A stretch of 64,000 nucleotides of DNA from assembly GCA_024958715.1 (NCBI GenBank), contig JANWUS010000055.1:1-64000 (forward strand), read 5' to 3'. Positions 26,374 to 34,994 of this stretch are shown piece by piece. The position numbers were made by a program, and so were the translations under genes. Source of the stretch: Cyanobium sp. FGCU52. Its GTDB lineage: Bacteria; Cyanobacteriota; Cyanobacteriia; PCC-6307; Cyanobiaceae. Positions within the stretch are counted from its first letter, which is position 1. Every line of letters begins with the position of its first letter. Under the pieces are notes generated by a model. It worked only from the letters and a program-made list of their open reading frames with translations. It was not told the DNA's origin and ran no database searches.

Positions 26374-27390
26374 ATGGAGGCGCCGCGCTTCCTGCCGGCC
26401 GGGATCTACGGCTCCGCCGCGGTGGCGGAGGCGGAGCGGCGCCACTACGCGCCCCGGTTCTGGCACCCGCTGGTGCCGCTTGAGCAGGTGCCCGAGGGGC
26501 ACGCCCTGGCCCTGGAGCTCCTCGGCCTGCCGCTGCTGCTCACCCATCCCCCGGGCGGCCCCCGCCTGTTCCTCAACCGCTGTCCCCATAGGGCGGTGGC
26601 CCTGCTGCCTCCCGGCGAGGAGGCCCGCCCCTGCCGCCGGCTGGTCTGTCCGTATCACGGCTGGACCTACGACCTGGACGGGCACCTCCAGGCGGCCGCC
26701 CGTGAGGCCGAGTTCCTCGAGCCCTTCCGCCGCGACGACTGGCCGCTGGAGAGCCTGCCGCTGCAGGTGCGCGCCGGGCTGATGTGGGGCGCGATCGGCC
26801 CCGATCCCCTGCCGCTGGAGCAGCAGCTCGATCTGGTGCTGGAGGTGGCGGGGGCGGATCTGGAGCGGCCGCGGCGCCTGCTGGGAACCCTGCGGCGCTC
26901 CCTCGCCTGCGACTGGAAGATCGCCCACGACAACACCCTCGACGATTACCACGTGGCGATCGCCCATCCCACCACCCTGCACCGCGAGCAGGGGCCGGTG
27001 CGCCACTACCGCCATCAGCTGGGCCAGTGGGCGAACCTGCTGGCCACGCCCTTGGCGGGGGGTGAGTTCCTCACCTTCGGTCTGCCGCCCTGGATCCACC
27101 TGCTGCTGTGGCCCGATGGCCGGCTGGCCCTGCTGCAGTTCCCGCCGGAGGGTGCGGGTCGCTGCCGGATGGACCTGTGGCTGCTGGGCGACGCCGCGCT
27201 GCTGCCACGCGCCGGCGAGCTTCTGGCGGAACTGGAGCGCTTCCTTGAGGAGGATCGGCGGCTGGTGGAGGCGGCCCAGGTGGGGTACGGGGCCCTGCCG
27301 CCTGAGTTCAGGCCCGGCCCTCCCCATCGCCTGGAGCAGCGGATCGTGCACCATCAGGAGCGCTACCGGCTCCTGATGGTGCACGCCTGA
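26374..27390 (+). CDS. Rieske-type non-heme iron oxygenase
   Basis: This is a 338-residue Rieske oxygenase alpha-subunit-like protein. The [2Fe-2S] ligands are C70/H72 (RCPHR) and C92/H95 (VCPYHGW). The mononuclear iron site is H193 and H198 in DDYHVAIAHP, with D294 (EEDRRLVEAAQVG) as the probable carboxylate. It has the domain order of aromatic-ring or amine-oxidising (choline-monooxygenase-like) members, and is slightly short. It begins one base after the importer ATPase gene, at the end of the guanidine-linked operon. A role in oxidative N-dealkylation of a substituted guanidine before hydrolysis is an attractive inference. No dedicated ferredoxin or reductase is adjacent, but the general ferredoxin/PetH pool could serve. 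Confidence 0.85.
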   Translation: MEAPRFLPAGIYGSAAVAEAERRHYAPRFWHPLVPLEQVPEGHALALELLGLPLLLTHPPGGPRLFLNRCPHRAVALLPPGEEARPCRRLVCPYHGWTYDLDGHLQAAAREAEFLEPFRRDDWPLESLPLQVRAGLMWGAIGPDPLPLEQQLDLVLEVAGADLERPRRLLGTLRRSLACDWKIAHDNTLDDYHVAIAHPTTLHREQGPVRHYRHQLGQWANLLATPLAGGEFLTFGLPPWIHLLLWPDGRLALLQFPPEGAGRCRMDLWLLGDAALLPRAGELLAELERFLEEDRRLVEAAQVGYGALPPEFRPGPPHRLEQRIVHHQERYRLLMVHA

Positions 27391-27403
27391 AACGGGTGAC
27401 CCC

Positions 27404-27652
27404 TCAGTTGGCGCTGGGGTCCACCTGATAGTCGTGAGGCTGGATGCCCAGGTAGACGGCTTCCTTGAACAGGGCCTGCTTGGCCGCGACATCCCCCTTG
27501 CTCTGGGCGGCGGCCCAGCGGAGCCGCAGGGAGGAGAGCAGGGCCTGGCGGCGCGGCTCGGTGCCGGCGGGTGCTGCGGAACTGGCGGGGGTCATGGCCG
27601 CGGCCTGGGAAGGGTGTGCACTGATTTCATCGTATCGGTTGCTACCAGCCAT
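27404..27652 (-). CDS. small conserved-looking soluble protein (82 aa)
   Basis: The 82-residue protein starts at ATG 27652, overlapping the stop of the coiled-coil gene upstream by one base (TGATG). The C-terminal half (RRQALLSSLRLRWAAAQSKG, then ALFKEAVYLGIQPHDYQVD) looks like a compact helical domain. A second possible start at 27595 would shorten it by 19 residues. No family recognised. It is the third gene of a minus-strand unit with the coiled-coil anchor and the ATP-grasp protein. Confidence 0.6.
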   Translation of the reverse strand: MAGSNRYDEISAHPSQAAAMTPASSAAPAGTEPRRQALLSSLRLRWAAAQSKGDVAAKQALFKEAVYLGIQPHDYQVDPSAN

Positions 27653-28131
27653 CAGCGGGCGTCGGCCGGCGAGGGGCGCAGCACGCCACCGCCGACCCGC
27701 TGGGGCGGGAGGATCGGCCGGGCCTGGGGCAGCAGGGAGCTTGGCGTCGGGGGAATCGGCAGCGCCGGTGCCGGTGTCCCGGCGGCGGGGGCCTGGGCCG
27801 GGGGCGGGCTTGCCTGGCGCAGCTGCTGCAGCTCCGAGCGCATCTCGTCCCGTTCGCGCCGCGTGCTCTCCAGCTCCTCCCGCTGACCCTCGAGCCCCTG
27901 CATCCGCTCGGCCAGGGTGCGCAGCTGCTGCTCCAGGGCTGCCGTGCGATCGAGGGAACGGCTGTTCTCCATTCCCTGCAGGCGCATCTCGAGCTGCTGC
28001 AGTCGTTGGTTCTGATCGCGGCTCTTGATCAGCAGCACCACGAACAGCACCGCCAGCAGGCTGCTGACGCCGATCTGCAGCCAGGGCAGCCACTCGGGCC
28101 CCTCGGCATCGGAATCGAACCCGAAGGCCAT
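27652..28131 (-). CDS. single-pass membrane protein with coiled coil and proline-rich tail
   Basis: The 159-residue protein has an N-terminal acidic leader, one membrane helix (about 16-36), a long charged coiled coil (about 40-108) and a Pro/Ala-rich C-terminus. This architecture suggests a scaffold or tether. It lies 13 bases after the ATP-grasp gene and overlaps the next gene by one base, so the three are co-expressed. No named family recognised. Confidence 0.65.
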   Translation of the reverse strand: MAFGFDSDAEGPEWLPWLQIGVSSLLAVLFVVLLIKSRDQNQRLQQLEMRLQGMENSRSLDRTAALEQQLRTLAERMQGLEGQREELESTRRERDEMRSELQQLRQASPPPAQAPAAGTPAPALPIPPTPSSLLPQARPILPPQRVGGGVLRPSPADAR

Positions 28132-28144
28132 CGCCCCTCGGCGG

Positions 28145-29686
28145 TCAGGGAATGGCCGGATTCTGACGGGCCTGGACGATCGGTGCTGTCCCCTGCCCCC
28201 GCCGCGCCGCGCCGCCGGCCAGGAGCCGCTGCTCGGTGGCCCGGTACACGGCCGCAGCCTGCTCGGCCGACCGCCCGATGCAGGTCATGCCCAGCTTTCC
28301 GTATTCCGAGAGGCAGCCCAGCAGATGGAAGACGCTCCCCTGCAGCCGGGCCGGGTCGTAGTGGAGGCCCGCCTCGGCCACGATGTCGATCAGGTCCACC
28401 GGCAGCAGACCCTGCAGCCGCGGATCGCAGAGGTTGTCGGTGGCCATGTAATGCAGCGGCTCGCCGGTGGGGGAGAGGAACAGGCCGCTGGCGGGATCGA
28501 GCCGGCCGGTGGTGATCGCCCGCAGCGCCATGAAGGGATGGGTGGTGCCTCCTTGGCGCAGATTCACCTCGATCGCCTGCAGATCCCACCGATCGCCGAA
28601 GCGGCGGGCGATGAAGTCCACCGCGTAGCGCTCCAGCGCCCCTTCGGCGGCCAGGGCCTCGCCCACCGCCTGCCCGTGGCGCATCAGTTCCATGCGGTAG
28701 TCGCTCTCCGCCGGGAACCGGCAGCCTAGGTAGGTCTGGCCACTGGGGCCGCCCAGGATCTGCTCGTGGGTGGAGAGCACCTCCACCTGAGCGCCCGGAT
28801 GGATCGTCCCCTGCACGCTCGGGGAGCGAAGCTCCAGGCCGCCCTGCAGCCACGCCTCCACCAGCGCCCCCTGGCTGGCCAGCAGCTCGCGCCACCCCAG
28901 GGCCGGCATCGGCAGGGTCTCCAGCGCCTGGCGCAGGCGCCTTCGCCGTTCGCCACCGCTCGCTGACGACAGCTCCAGCGGCGCCAGGTCGAGGGGGGCG
29001 TTGCCTTCGCCGCTGAAACCCTCGTTCAGTTTCACCACCACCCGCTCCAGGGCGGGATCCTCCTCCCAGAGCTCCGCCGCCGCCTCGGCCAACCCGTCGA
29101 GATCGTGGGCCAGGGCGCTGCCGGGGGGATGGGGCACGCCGCAGCGGGCGAACAGGGTGCGGCTGCCGGCCTTGCTGCCCCACCAGCCCAGGGCCGGGTC
29201 CGTGCCCAGCAGCGGCACCTGCAGGCGTTCGGAGAGTTCCTTCTCCAGCTCCGTCACCACGAAGCAGGCGAGGTAGCTGCGGCCGGGGCGCAGCAGCTCG
29301 GCGATCCGGCCCAGCAGCGCCGGCCGCTCCAGCAGCTTGGCGGTGAGGGGCCGGTCGGAGGCGTCGTCGGCATCGAACAGGTGCAGGCGCCGGCGGGCAT
29401 GGGAGGTGGGAACGCCCGGCAGCAGTTCCAGCACCGCATCCACCACCAGATCGGGCAGCAGCTTGCTGGTGACATAGATCATCCTCACCCCGGGATCCCG
29501 CAGCCGCACCAGCGAGAACAGCTGGCGCTCCTCGTAGTGGTGAGCGCCGGTCACCAGCTGCATCTGGGCCCGGTCCATCGTGAGCGAGGGCACCATCAGC
29601 AGATCCAGGTCCGGCCCCGCTCCCCCCTGGTCCTGGCCCCATTCCGGCCGCAGGGTCGCCTGGAGGTCGGCGAAGCTCAGTGCCAT
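28145..29686 (-). CDS. ATP-grasp ligase, PGM1-like
   Basis: The 513-residue protein starts at ATG 29686 (MALSFADLQATLRPEW). A longer form from 29725 is possible. The N-terminal part (to about 170) is a pre-ATP-grasp domain. Then comes an ATP-grasp core with VVVKLNEGFSGEGNAPLDL (nucleotide-binding loop), YLGCRFPAESDYR and the metal site AIEVNLRQGGTTHPFM. This set of motifs resembles PGM1-like peptide ligases (pheganomycin type), which join an acyl group to an amine using ATP. The product is unknown. Co-transcribed small and coiled-coil proteins might be partners. No biosynthetic peptide precursor is recognisable, although the 82-residue protein downstream could be tested. Confidence 0.78.
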   Translation of the reverse strand: MALSFADLQATLRPEWGQDQGGAGPDLDLLMVPSLTMDRAQMQLVTGAHHYEERQLFSLVRLRDPGVRMIYVTSKLLPDLVVDAVLELLPGVPTSHARRRLHLFDADDASDRPLTAKLLERPALLGRIAELLRPGRSYLACFVVTELEKELSERLQVPLLGTDPALGWWGSKAGSRTLFARCGVPHPPGSALAHDLDGLAEAAAELWEEDPALERVVVKLNEGFSGEGNAPLDLAPLELSSASGGERRRRLRQALETLPMPALGWRELLASQGALVEAWLQGGLELRSPSVQGTIHPGAQVEVLSTHEQILGGPSGQTYLGCRFPAESDYRMELMRHGQAVGEALAAEGALERYAVDFIARRFGDRWDLQAIEVNLRQGGTTHPFMALRAITTGRLDPASGLFLSPTGEPLHYMATDNLCDPRLQGLLPVDLIDIVAEAGLHYDPARLQGSVFHLLGCLSEYGKLGMTCIGRSAEQAAAVYRATEQRLLAGGAARRGQGTAPIVQARQNPAIP

Positions 29687-29795
29687 GGGAAGGGGAATGG
29701 CGGAGGGGAGGCCCGTGGTTGCCATTCTCTCCCTGGCCCGCCCCGGGTCTGCGGCCGTCAGGCCAGAGTGAGGCTTCCACGCGCGTGGTTCGTCG

Positions 29796-30095
29796 ATGAC
29801 CCGGCCCCTGCCGGTGATGCTGCTGGGCTACACCGCCGCCACGCTCACCACCCTGAGCTTCTTCCCCCAGGCCCTGCAGACGCTGCGCACGGGCAACACC
29901 AGCGGCATCTCGCTGCCGATGTACGTGCTGTTCACCATCGGCATCACGCTCTGGGGCGTCTACGGCCTGATCACCCGCGATGGTCCGCTGGTGGTGGCCA
30001 ACGCCATCACCCTGCTGCCGGCGCTGGTGGTGCTGGAGCGCACCGTGCGCGCCCGCCGCGCCGGCGCGGGCCTCAGGCTCTGGCGCGGCTGGTGA
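29796..30095 (+). CDS. SemiSWEET-type sugar transporter
   Basis: The 99-residue protein has three membrane helices and the SemiSWEET/PQ-loop signature SFFPQALQTLRTGNTSGIS, plus a conserved asparagine in VVANAITLLP. The family works as homodimers and facilitates bidirectional sugar movement. Length is normal. Its stop overlaps the GTG start of the first fluoride channel gene (GTGA), so it is co-transcribed with unrelated genes. Confidence 0.9.
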   Translation: MTRPLPVMLLGYTAATLTTLSFFPQALQTLRTGNTSGISLPMYVLFTIGITLWGVYGLITRDGPLVVANAITLLPALVVLERTVRARRAGAGLRLWRGW

Positions 30096-30478
30096 GCGCC
30101 GCCGCCGCTCCGGCCGCCACCGACGCCCTGCTGGTGGCTCTGGGGGCGGTGCCGGGGGCGTGGCTGCGGTTCGCGATCGTCAACCACCTGGCTCCCCGCC
30201 TTCCCCGGCGACCCTGGGCCACCCTGGCGGTGAACGGGCTGGCCTGCCTGGCCCTGGGCGTCCTGGTGGCCCGGCTCGGGCCCGGCCCTGCGGATCGGTC
30301 GTGGATGCTGCTGCTGGCCACCGGCTTCCTCGGCAGCTTCAGCACCTTCTCCACCCTGATGGCCGAACTCCTCGACGACCTCCGCCACGGCCAGCCCGGC
30401 CAGGCGGCGGTGCTGCTGCTGCTGTCGCTGGCCGGCGGCTGGCTGGCGCTGCTCGCGGGCCTCAGCCTGGGGGCCTGA
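30092..30478 (+). CDS. crcB: fluoride channel subunit CrcB/Fluc (copy 1)
   Basis: The 128-residue four-helix protein starts at GTG 30092, overlapping the SemiSWEET stop. It has the Fluc landmarks: GAVPGAWLRF near the N-terminus, VNGLACLALG and the GFLGSFSTFSTLMAEL block that forms the ion pathway. The family exports toxic fluoride. A second CrcB follows three bases later, so the pair may form a heterodimer as in other bacteria with two genes. No fluoride riboswitch was seen upstream. Confidence 0.93.
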   Translation: MSAAAAPAATDALLVALGAVPGAWLRFAIVNHLAPRLPRRPWATLAVNGLACLALGVLVARLGPGPADRSWMLLLATGFLGSFSTFSTLMAELLDDLRHGQPGQAAVLLLLSLAGGWLALLAGLSLGA

Positions 30479-30481
30479 GCG

Positions 30482-30880
30482 ATGGGGGCACCCCGGCCGC
30501 TGCAGCCCCCCCGGGGAACGAGGGCCCTGCTGCTGGTGGCCCTCGGCGCGGTGCCGGGGGCCCTGCTGCGCTGGCGGCTGGGCGATCTGCTGGCGGCCAA
30601 CCTGCTGGGAAGCCTGCTGATCGGCATGCTCGTGGCCACGGGCAGCCGTTTCCCCCGGGTCGTTCTGCTCGGTGGTGTGGGCTTCTGCGGATCCCTCACC
30701 AGCTACAGCACCTGGATGCTCGATCTGGAGCGGGCCCTGCGCATCGGCGGCGGGCCGGCGGCGTGGGGCGTGCTGGCGGCCGTGCCGGCCGGCGTGGCGG
30801 CGGCAGCTGCGGGCCTGGCGATCGGCCGGCTGGCAGCAACCGTGCATCGCCGGGTTCTGGGGCTCCGCCTCAGGCGCTGA
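30482..30880 (+). CDS. crcB: fluoride channel subunit CrcB/Fluc (copy 2)
   Basis: The 132-residue second Fluc protein has GAVPGALLRWRLGD, ANLLGSLLIG and GFCGSLTSYSTWMLDL, with Tyr in place of the usual Phe in the STF motif. It follows copy 1 by three bases. The last 11 bases overlap the end of the convergent HD-domain gene. It is probably one half of a dual-topology heterodimer. Confidence 0.92.
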   Translation: MGAPRPLQPPRGTRALLLVALGAVPGALLRWRLGDLLAANLLGSLLIGMLVATGSRFPRVVLLGGVGFCGSLTSYSTWMLDLERALRIGGGPAAWGVLAAVPAGVAAAAAGLAIGRLAATVHRRVLGLRLRR

Positions 30881-32957
30881 AGGCCTTCCCGGCGGGGATG
30901 GGATAGGGGATGCGCCGGTGGCGCATGCGCTTCCACACCCGCACGAAGGCCCGGATCACCAGTTCCAGCTCGGCCCGGCTGATGCCGCTGGCCGCGAGCT
31001 GGCCGTCGCGCATGCGGGCTTCGATGATCCGGCGCACCATCGAGCGGGCCTCCTCCTCCCGCGTGCCGGGGGGCAGGGAGCGAAGGGCGGCCTCGCAGCC
31101 GTCGGCCAGCATCAGGATCGCTGTCTCGCGGCTGCGGGGGATCGGACCCCGGTAACGGAAGCGTGCCTCGGGGACGGAGGGATCCTGGGCGCGGGCCTGA
31201 TGCAGGAAGTACCCCATCTTCAGGGTGCCCTGGTGCTCGGGGATGAAATCGGCCAGGGGCCGCGGCAGCCGGTAGCGCCGGGCGAGCTTGAGGCCTTCGT
31301 CCACGTGGGCCTGGAGGATCGCGGCACTGGCGAAGGGATCGTCGAGGGCGTCGTGCGGATTCACTCCCTCCTCCTGGTTCTCGATGAACCAGTTCGGCGC
31401 GTGCAGCTTGCCCACATCGTGATAGAGGGCGCCGGTGCGGATCAGGTCGGTGTCGGCGTGGATCGCCCGCGCCCCCTCCTCCGCCAGCCCGCAGATCATC
31501 AGGGTGTGCTCGAAGGTCCCCGGGGCCTCGGTGGAGAGGCGGCGCAGCAGCGGGCGTTCCAGATCGGCCAGCTCCAGCAGCCGGGCCCGGGTCATCAGCC
31601 CGAAGAAGCTCTCCACCAGCGGCGCCAGCAGCAGCCCCCCCAGCAGCAGCCCGCCCACCAGCAGAGACTCGCTGAGCAGGTCGGCGGTGGTGGGCACCGG
31701 GGCATCCAGACCCTCCGTCACCACAGGAAGCTGAAGGACCAGGCCCTGCAGGAGCAGGGCTCCCACCGGCAGCAGCACCGCCAGCTGCAGCAGCTGGGCC
31801 CGGTTGCGCTGCCGCCCCGCCAGCACCGCCGCCAGGGTGCCCACCAGGGCGGCCACCACCAGCCTTGACTCCAGCACCCGGTCCAGCGGGAACGGCCACA
31901 GCAGACTGGCGATCGCCAGCCAGGCCAGGCCCGCCACCGTGCCCAGGCCCTGGGCCAGCAGCAGGGTGGCCGGCACCAGCAGCGCCAGGGGGTTGGCATG
32001 GCTGCCGAGCCAGAGCTTCAGGCCCTGCACCACCACCAGCATCCCGAGAGCGAGCACGGCCTGCCGGGGCTCCAGGCTGGCGCGCCAGCGGCGCATCACC
32101 AGCAGCATCACCGACACGGCCGCCAGGGCCTCGCCGAAGTGGCCCAGCCAGGCGACGGGCCGGGGCCGGCGGTTGATCAGGCCGAAGCTGTCCAGCACGT
32201 CGAACGACTGGGGGCTGATCGTCTCCCCCTGGCGCACCACCAGATCGCCCTTGTGCACCCGGATGGTGGGGATGCCCTGCAGGGTCACCAGCTGCTCGAT
32301 GCGCCGCTGGCTGAGGAAGGCGTCGCCCCGCAGGTTGCTGCGCCCCTGGAGGGTGCCGGCCACCAGGCGGCTGCCGAGGCTCCGGCCCGGAGCCGGCTGG
32401 TCCTCCAGCTGGAGGCTGGCGGCCAGGAGCAGGGGCGCATCGGCCACGTTGGCCACGACCCCCTGGGTGAGCATGCGCAGCTGGGCCTGGCGCACCGCCC
32501 GCTGCCAGGCCACCAGTTGTTCCGGCGTCAGCGCCATCAGCCAGCGTCGCTCCTCCGGCGTGACGTTGAGAGGATCAACCCTCGGCTGGCCGCTGGCCAG
32601 CATCAGCTGCAGCTGCTCCAGCCGACGGTCGAGCTGGGCCTGGAGCTGGAGGCTGCGCCGCTCGTCCACCACCTGGATCTGGGCGCGGGGACCGGCCTGG
32701 TTGCGGCGCTGCTCCAGGGCGGCGCTGTTCACCACCGTGGCGTCGCGGGGTGCCCGCAGGGTGAAGGGGGCGGGAACGCCGGGCCGCAGGCTGGGTTCCA
32801 CCAGCCAGGGCCAGCTGCTCAGCAGCGCCACCAGCAGGCAGGCCAGGGCGACGCCCGCCATGGCCCCGCCCCTCCAGGCCACCAGCGCCTGGCGTGGACG
32901 TTCCAGGCGCAACAGCCGGCGCCACAGCACCCTGATCCGGCGCCATCCGTTCCGCAT
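30870..32957 (-). CDS. 7TM-HD family phosphohydrolase, probable c-di-AMP phosphodiesterase (PgpH-like)
   Basis: The 695-residue protein starts at ATG 32957 (a TTG two codons earlier is possible). It has an N-terminal helix (about 33-53), a periplasmic 7TMR-HDED domain to about 265, seven membrane helices (about 270-450) and a C-terminal HD domain with H484 (TFEHT), H513-D514 (LYHDVGK) and [10 protein letters not shown]. This is the PgpH architecture, known to hydrolyse cyclic di-AMP. Cyanobacteria make c-di-AMP, so it probably links an external signal to osmotic or night-time control. The 3' end overlaps crcB copy 2. Confidence 0.9.
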   Translation of the reverse strand: MRNGWRRIRVLWRRLLRLERPRQALVAWRGGAMAGVALACLLVALLSSWPWLVEPSLRPGVPAPFTLRAPRDATVVNSAALEQRRNQAGPRAQIQVVDERRSLQLQAQLDRRLEQLQLMLASGQPRVDPLNVTPEERRWLMALTPEQLVAWQRAVRQAQLRMLTQGVVANVADAPLLLAASLQLEDQPAPGRSLGSRLVAGTLQGRSNLRGDAFLSQRRIEQLVTLQGIPTIRVHKGDLVVRQGETISPQSFDVLDSFGLINRRPRPVAWLGHFGEALAAVSVMLLVMRRWRASLEPRQAVLALGMLVVVQGLKLWLGSHANPLALLVPATLLLAQGLGTVAGLAWLAIASLLWPFPLDRVLESRLVVAALVGTLAAVLAGRQRNRAQLLQLAVLLPVGALLLQGLVLQLPVVTEGLDAPVPTTADLLSESLLVGGLLLGGLLLAPLVESFFGLMTRARLLELADLERPLLRRLSTEAPGTFEHTLMICGLAEEGARAIHADTDLIRTGALYHDVGKLHAPNWFIENQEEGVNPHDALDDPFASAAILQAHVDEGLKLARRYRLPRPLADFIPEHQGTLKMGYFLHQARAQDPSVPEARFRYRGPIPRSRETAILMLADGCEAALRSLPPGTREEEARSMVRRIIEARMRDGQLAASGISRAELELVIRAFVRVWKRMRHRRIPYPIPAGKAFSA

Positions 32958-33041
32958 GGGCAAACGCTAGCCGCGTCGCCGGTGGGCCCGTTTTGCGGCC
33001 CTGCGGGTTGCATGCTGGTTTGCGGATTTCCGTGCCCCCCC

Positions 33042-33929
33042 ATGGCCACCCTCCTCGACGGTCGCCGGCTGGCCGCCACGATCGAGAAGCGTCTTCAGGC
33101 GGTGATCGCGGAGCATGGGGAGCTGGTGGGCCGACCGCCCGGGCTGGCGGTGCTGCGGGTGGGCGACGACCCCGCCAGTGGCGTGTACGTGGCCAACAAG
33201 GAGAAGGCCTGCACCAGGATCGGCGTCACCAACCTGGGCGCCCACCTGCCCGCCGGCACCCCGGCCTCGGAGGTGCTGGCCACGATCGAGCGTCTGAACG
33301 CCGATCCGGCCGTCGACGGCATCCTCCTCCAGCTGCCCCTTCCCGCCGGACTCGACGAGGGCCCGCTGCTGGCGGCGATCGATCCTGAGAAGGATGCCGA
33401 TGGTCTCCACACCCTCAACCTGGGCCGACTGCTGAAGGGCGAACCCGGCCCCCGCAGCTGCACCCCGGCCGGCGTGATGGCGCTGCTGGCGGCGGCCGGG
33501 GTGCAGCTGGCCGGCCGGCGGGCCGTGGTGGTGGGCCGCAGCATCCTGGTGGGCCAGCCGATGGCTCTGATGCTGCAGGCCGCCAACGCCACCGTGAGCG
33601 TGGCCCACTCCCGCACAGTCGACCTGCCGGCCCTCACCCGGCAGGCGGAGGTGCTGGTGGTGGCCGCCGGCCGCCCGCACATGATCGGCGCCGAGCACGT
33701 GAGCCCGGGCGCGGTGGTGGTGGATGTGGGCATCCACCGGCGGCCGGAGGGTGGCCTCTGCGGCGACGTGCGCTTCGAGGAGGTGGAGCCGCTCGCCAGC
33801 GCGATCTCGCCGGTGCCCGGGGGCGTGGGCCCGATGACGGTGGCGATGCTGCTGGTGAACACGGTACGGGCCTGGTGCCGGCGCAGCGGCGTGGACCCTC
33901 AGAGTCTGGGTGGGCCCTTTCTGTTCTGA
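33042..33929 (+). CDS. folD: bifunctional methylenetetrahydrofolate dehydrogenase/cyclohydrolase
   Basis: The 295-residue FolD protein interconverts methylene-, methenyl- and 10-formyl-tetrahydrofolate. Signatures are [14 protein letters not shown] (catalytic Lys and Tyr region), GILLQLPLP, the [10 protein letters not shown] motif, [13 protein letters not shown] for NADP binding and a [10 protein letters not shown] end. ATG 33042 ([14 protein letters not shown]) gives the normal length. The last 31 bases overlap the convergent HpsJ-like gene. Confidence 0.97.
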   Translation: MATLLDGRRLAATIEKRLQAVIAEHGELVGRPPGLAVLRVGDDPASGVYVANKEKACTRIGVTNLGAHLPAGTPASEVLATIERLNADPAVDGILLQLPLPAGLDEGPLLAAIDPEKDADGLHTLNLGRLLKGEPGPRSCTPAGVMALLAAAGVQLAGRRAVVVGRSILVGQPMALMLQAANATVSVAHSRTVDLPALTRQAEVLVVAAGRPHMIGAEHVSPGAVVVDVGIHRRPEGGLCGDVRFEEVEPLASAISPVPGGVGPMTVAMLLVNTVRAWCRRSGVDPQSLGGPFLF

Positions 33930-34864
33930 CCGCTGGCTCGGTTCAAGAACTTCTCCACCTTCTCGATCAACGATCCTTCCTCTTTCCTCTGGGCCTCGCG
34001 GGCGAGGCGCTGGCTGTGCTTACTCAGGAGCTCCATGTTGGTGCGATGGCGCTTCATGGCCTGTTGCGCAAGGATCTTTTCCTGGTTCTCCCGCTGCTTC
34101 GCCTTGTACGCCTTCGGCATCCGGCGAATCCAGTGCACCAGCCGGATCACCGGTGTGGGGAAGGCCACATCGTGCTGGGCGAGCACCCCGAAACCCAGAG
34201 CGAGGGCGAGGGCGGAGATGCTGAGGCGCAGGGTCTGTTCCGCCAACGCCCAGGTTTCATCTCTTAAAGAGACGCTACTGATGTTCCCCTTGAGCCGGGT
34301 GGACTCAAGATCCACCAGCTTCAGGAGGCTTTGCTTGAGTTCGGGCAGGGGTCTGCGAAGGTCTTCGGGGCCGGGCACAGGCCCGCTGATCGCCACCATT
34401 CGGGCCTCGAGCTCGGGGGCGGTAGCAGCGTTGCTGATTTCCGTGCGAAAGCGATTGGCTTGCTGATCGATGGATTTCACCTGCTGCGCGAGGCTCACCC
34501 GCACGTTCAGCAGTCCTCTGGTGACGGCAGAGATCTGGAGCGGGATCAGCAGAAGGAAGCCGAGGGCCGCCATCGTGCTGAGGCCCGCGATGGTCTTTCG
34601 CAGGGCCAGGGCACTCCCGGTGTCCTGATCCACGTAATTTGCCAGGTGGAGCAGGATCACACCGGTGCCGGCGATGCCTGCATTGTTCACCAGGGAGTTG
34701 GCCACCCCGATCTGCCAGAGGGGGTTGAGGAGCTGGAGGGGCAGGATGTCGCTCAGGCAATTGGCACCGTAGAGCACCAGCAGGACAATGCCGAACACCC
34801 GCAGCTGTCGGGCCAGCAGGAGGGCGTGATCAAGGCGGAGGGGCGTTGGATTCTGGGAATCCAT
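33899..34864 (-). CDS. HpsJ-like membrane protein
   Basis: The 321-residue protein has four predicted membrane helices (about 23-45, 60-78, 93-115 and 215-232). A helical, charged central region (about 120-205) and a basic coiled tail complete it. The N-terminal half ([13 protein letters not shown], then [10 protein letters not shown]) resembles HpsJ-type proteins, named from hormogonium polysaccharide genes but widespread in unicellular cyanobacteria. The role here is unknown. The upstream 85 bases to the terminator at 34977 are AT-rich and likely hold its promoter. Confidence 0.6.
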   Translation of the reverse strand: MDSQNPTPLRLDHALLLARQLRVFGIVLLVLYGANCLSDILPLQLLNPLWQIGVANSLVNNAGIAGTGVILLHLANYVDQDTGSALALRKTIAGLSTMAALGFLLLIPLQISAVTRGLLNVRVSLAQQVKSIDQQANRFRTEISNAATAPELEARMVAISGPVPGPEDLRRPLPELKQSLLKLVDLESTRLKGNISSVSLRDETWALAEQTLRLSISALALALGFGVLAQHDVAFPTPVIRLVHWIRRMPKAYKAKQRENQEKILAQQAMKRHRTNMELLSKHSQRLAREAQRKEEGSLIEKVEKFLNRASGQNRKGPPRL

Positions 34865-34949
34865 TCAATGTCACTTGATGTTGAAAGCTTAAACAGCCTA
34901 GAGGCAACAGCTTGACACTGCAAAAAAATTTTCGAAACGAACAGTAAGC

Positions 34950-34977
34950 AAAAAAAAGGGCTGCAGCGCAGCCCTTT
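34950..34977 (-). terminator. Rho-independent terminator of the anchor-motif gene
   Basis: On the minus strand AAAGGGCTGC pairs with GCAGCCCTTT around a three-base loop and is followed by a run of T (34950-34957). The hairpin starts 18 bases after the stop of the gene at 34995. It is a textbook intrinsic terminator. Confidence 0.9.
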
Positions 34978-34994
34978 CAGCCATGAACTGGGAA

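Noticed and set aside
29740-29795. Possible fluoride riboswitch before the SemiSWEET-crcB-crcB genes
   Set aside because: No match to the conserved fluoride aptamer core was found.
31998-33041. Upstream extension of folD by 348 codons
   Set aside because: Lies antisense to the HD-domain gene; ATG 33042 gives the standard FolD N-terminus.
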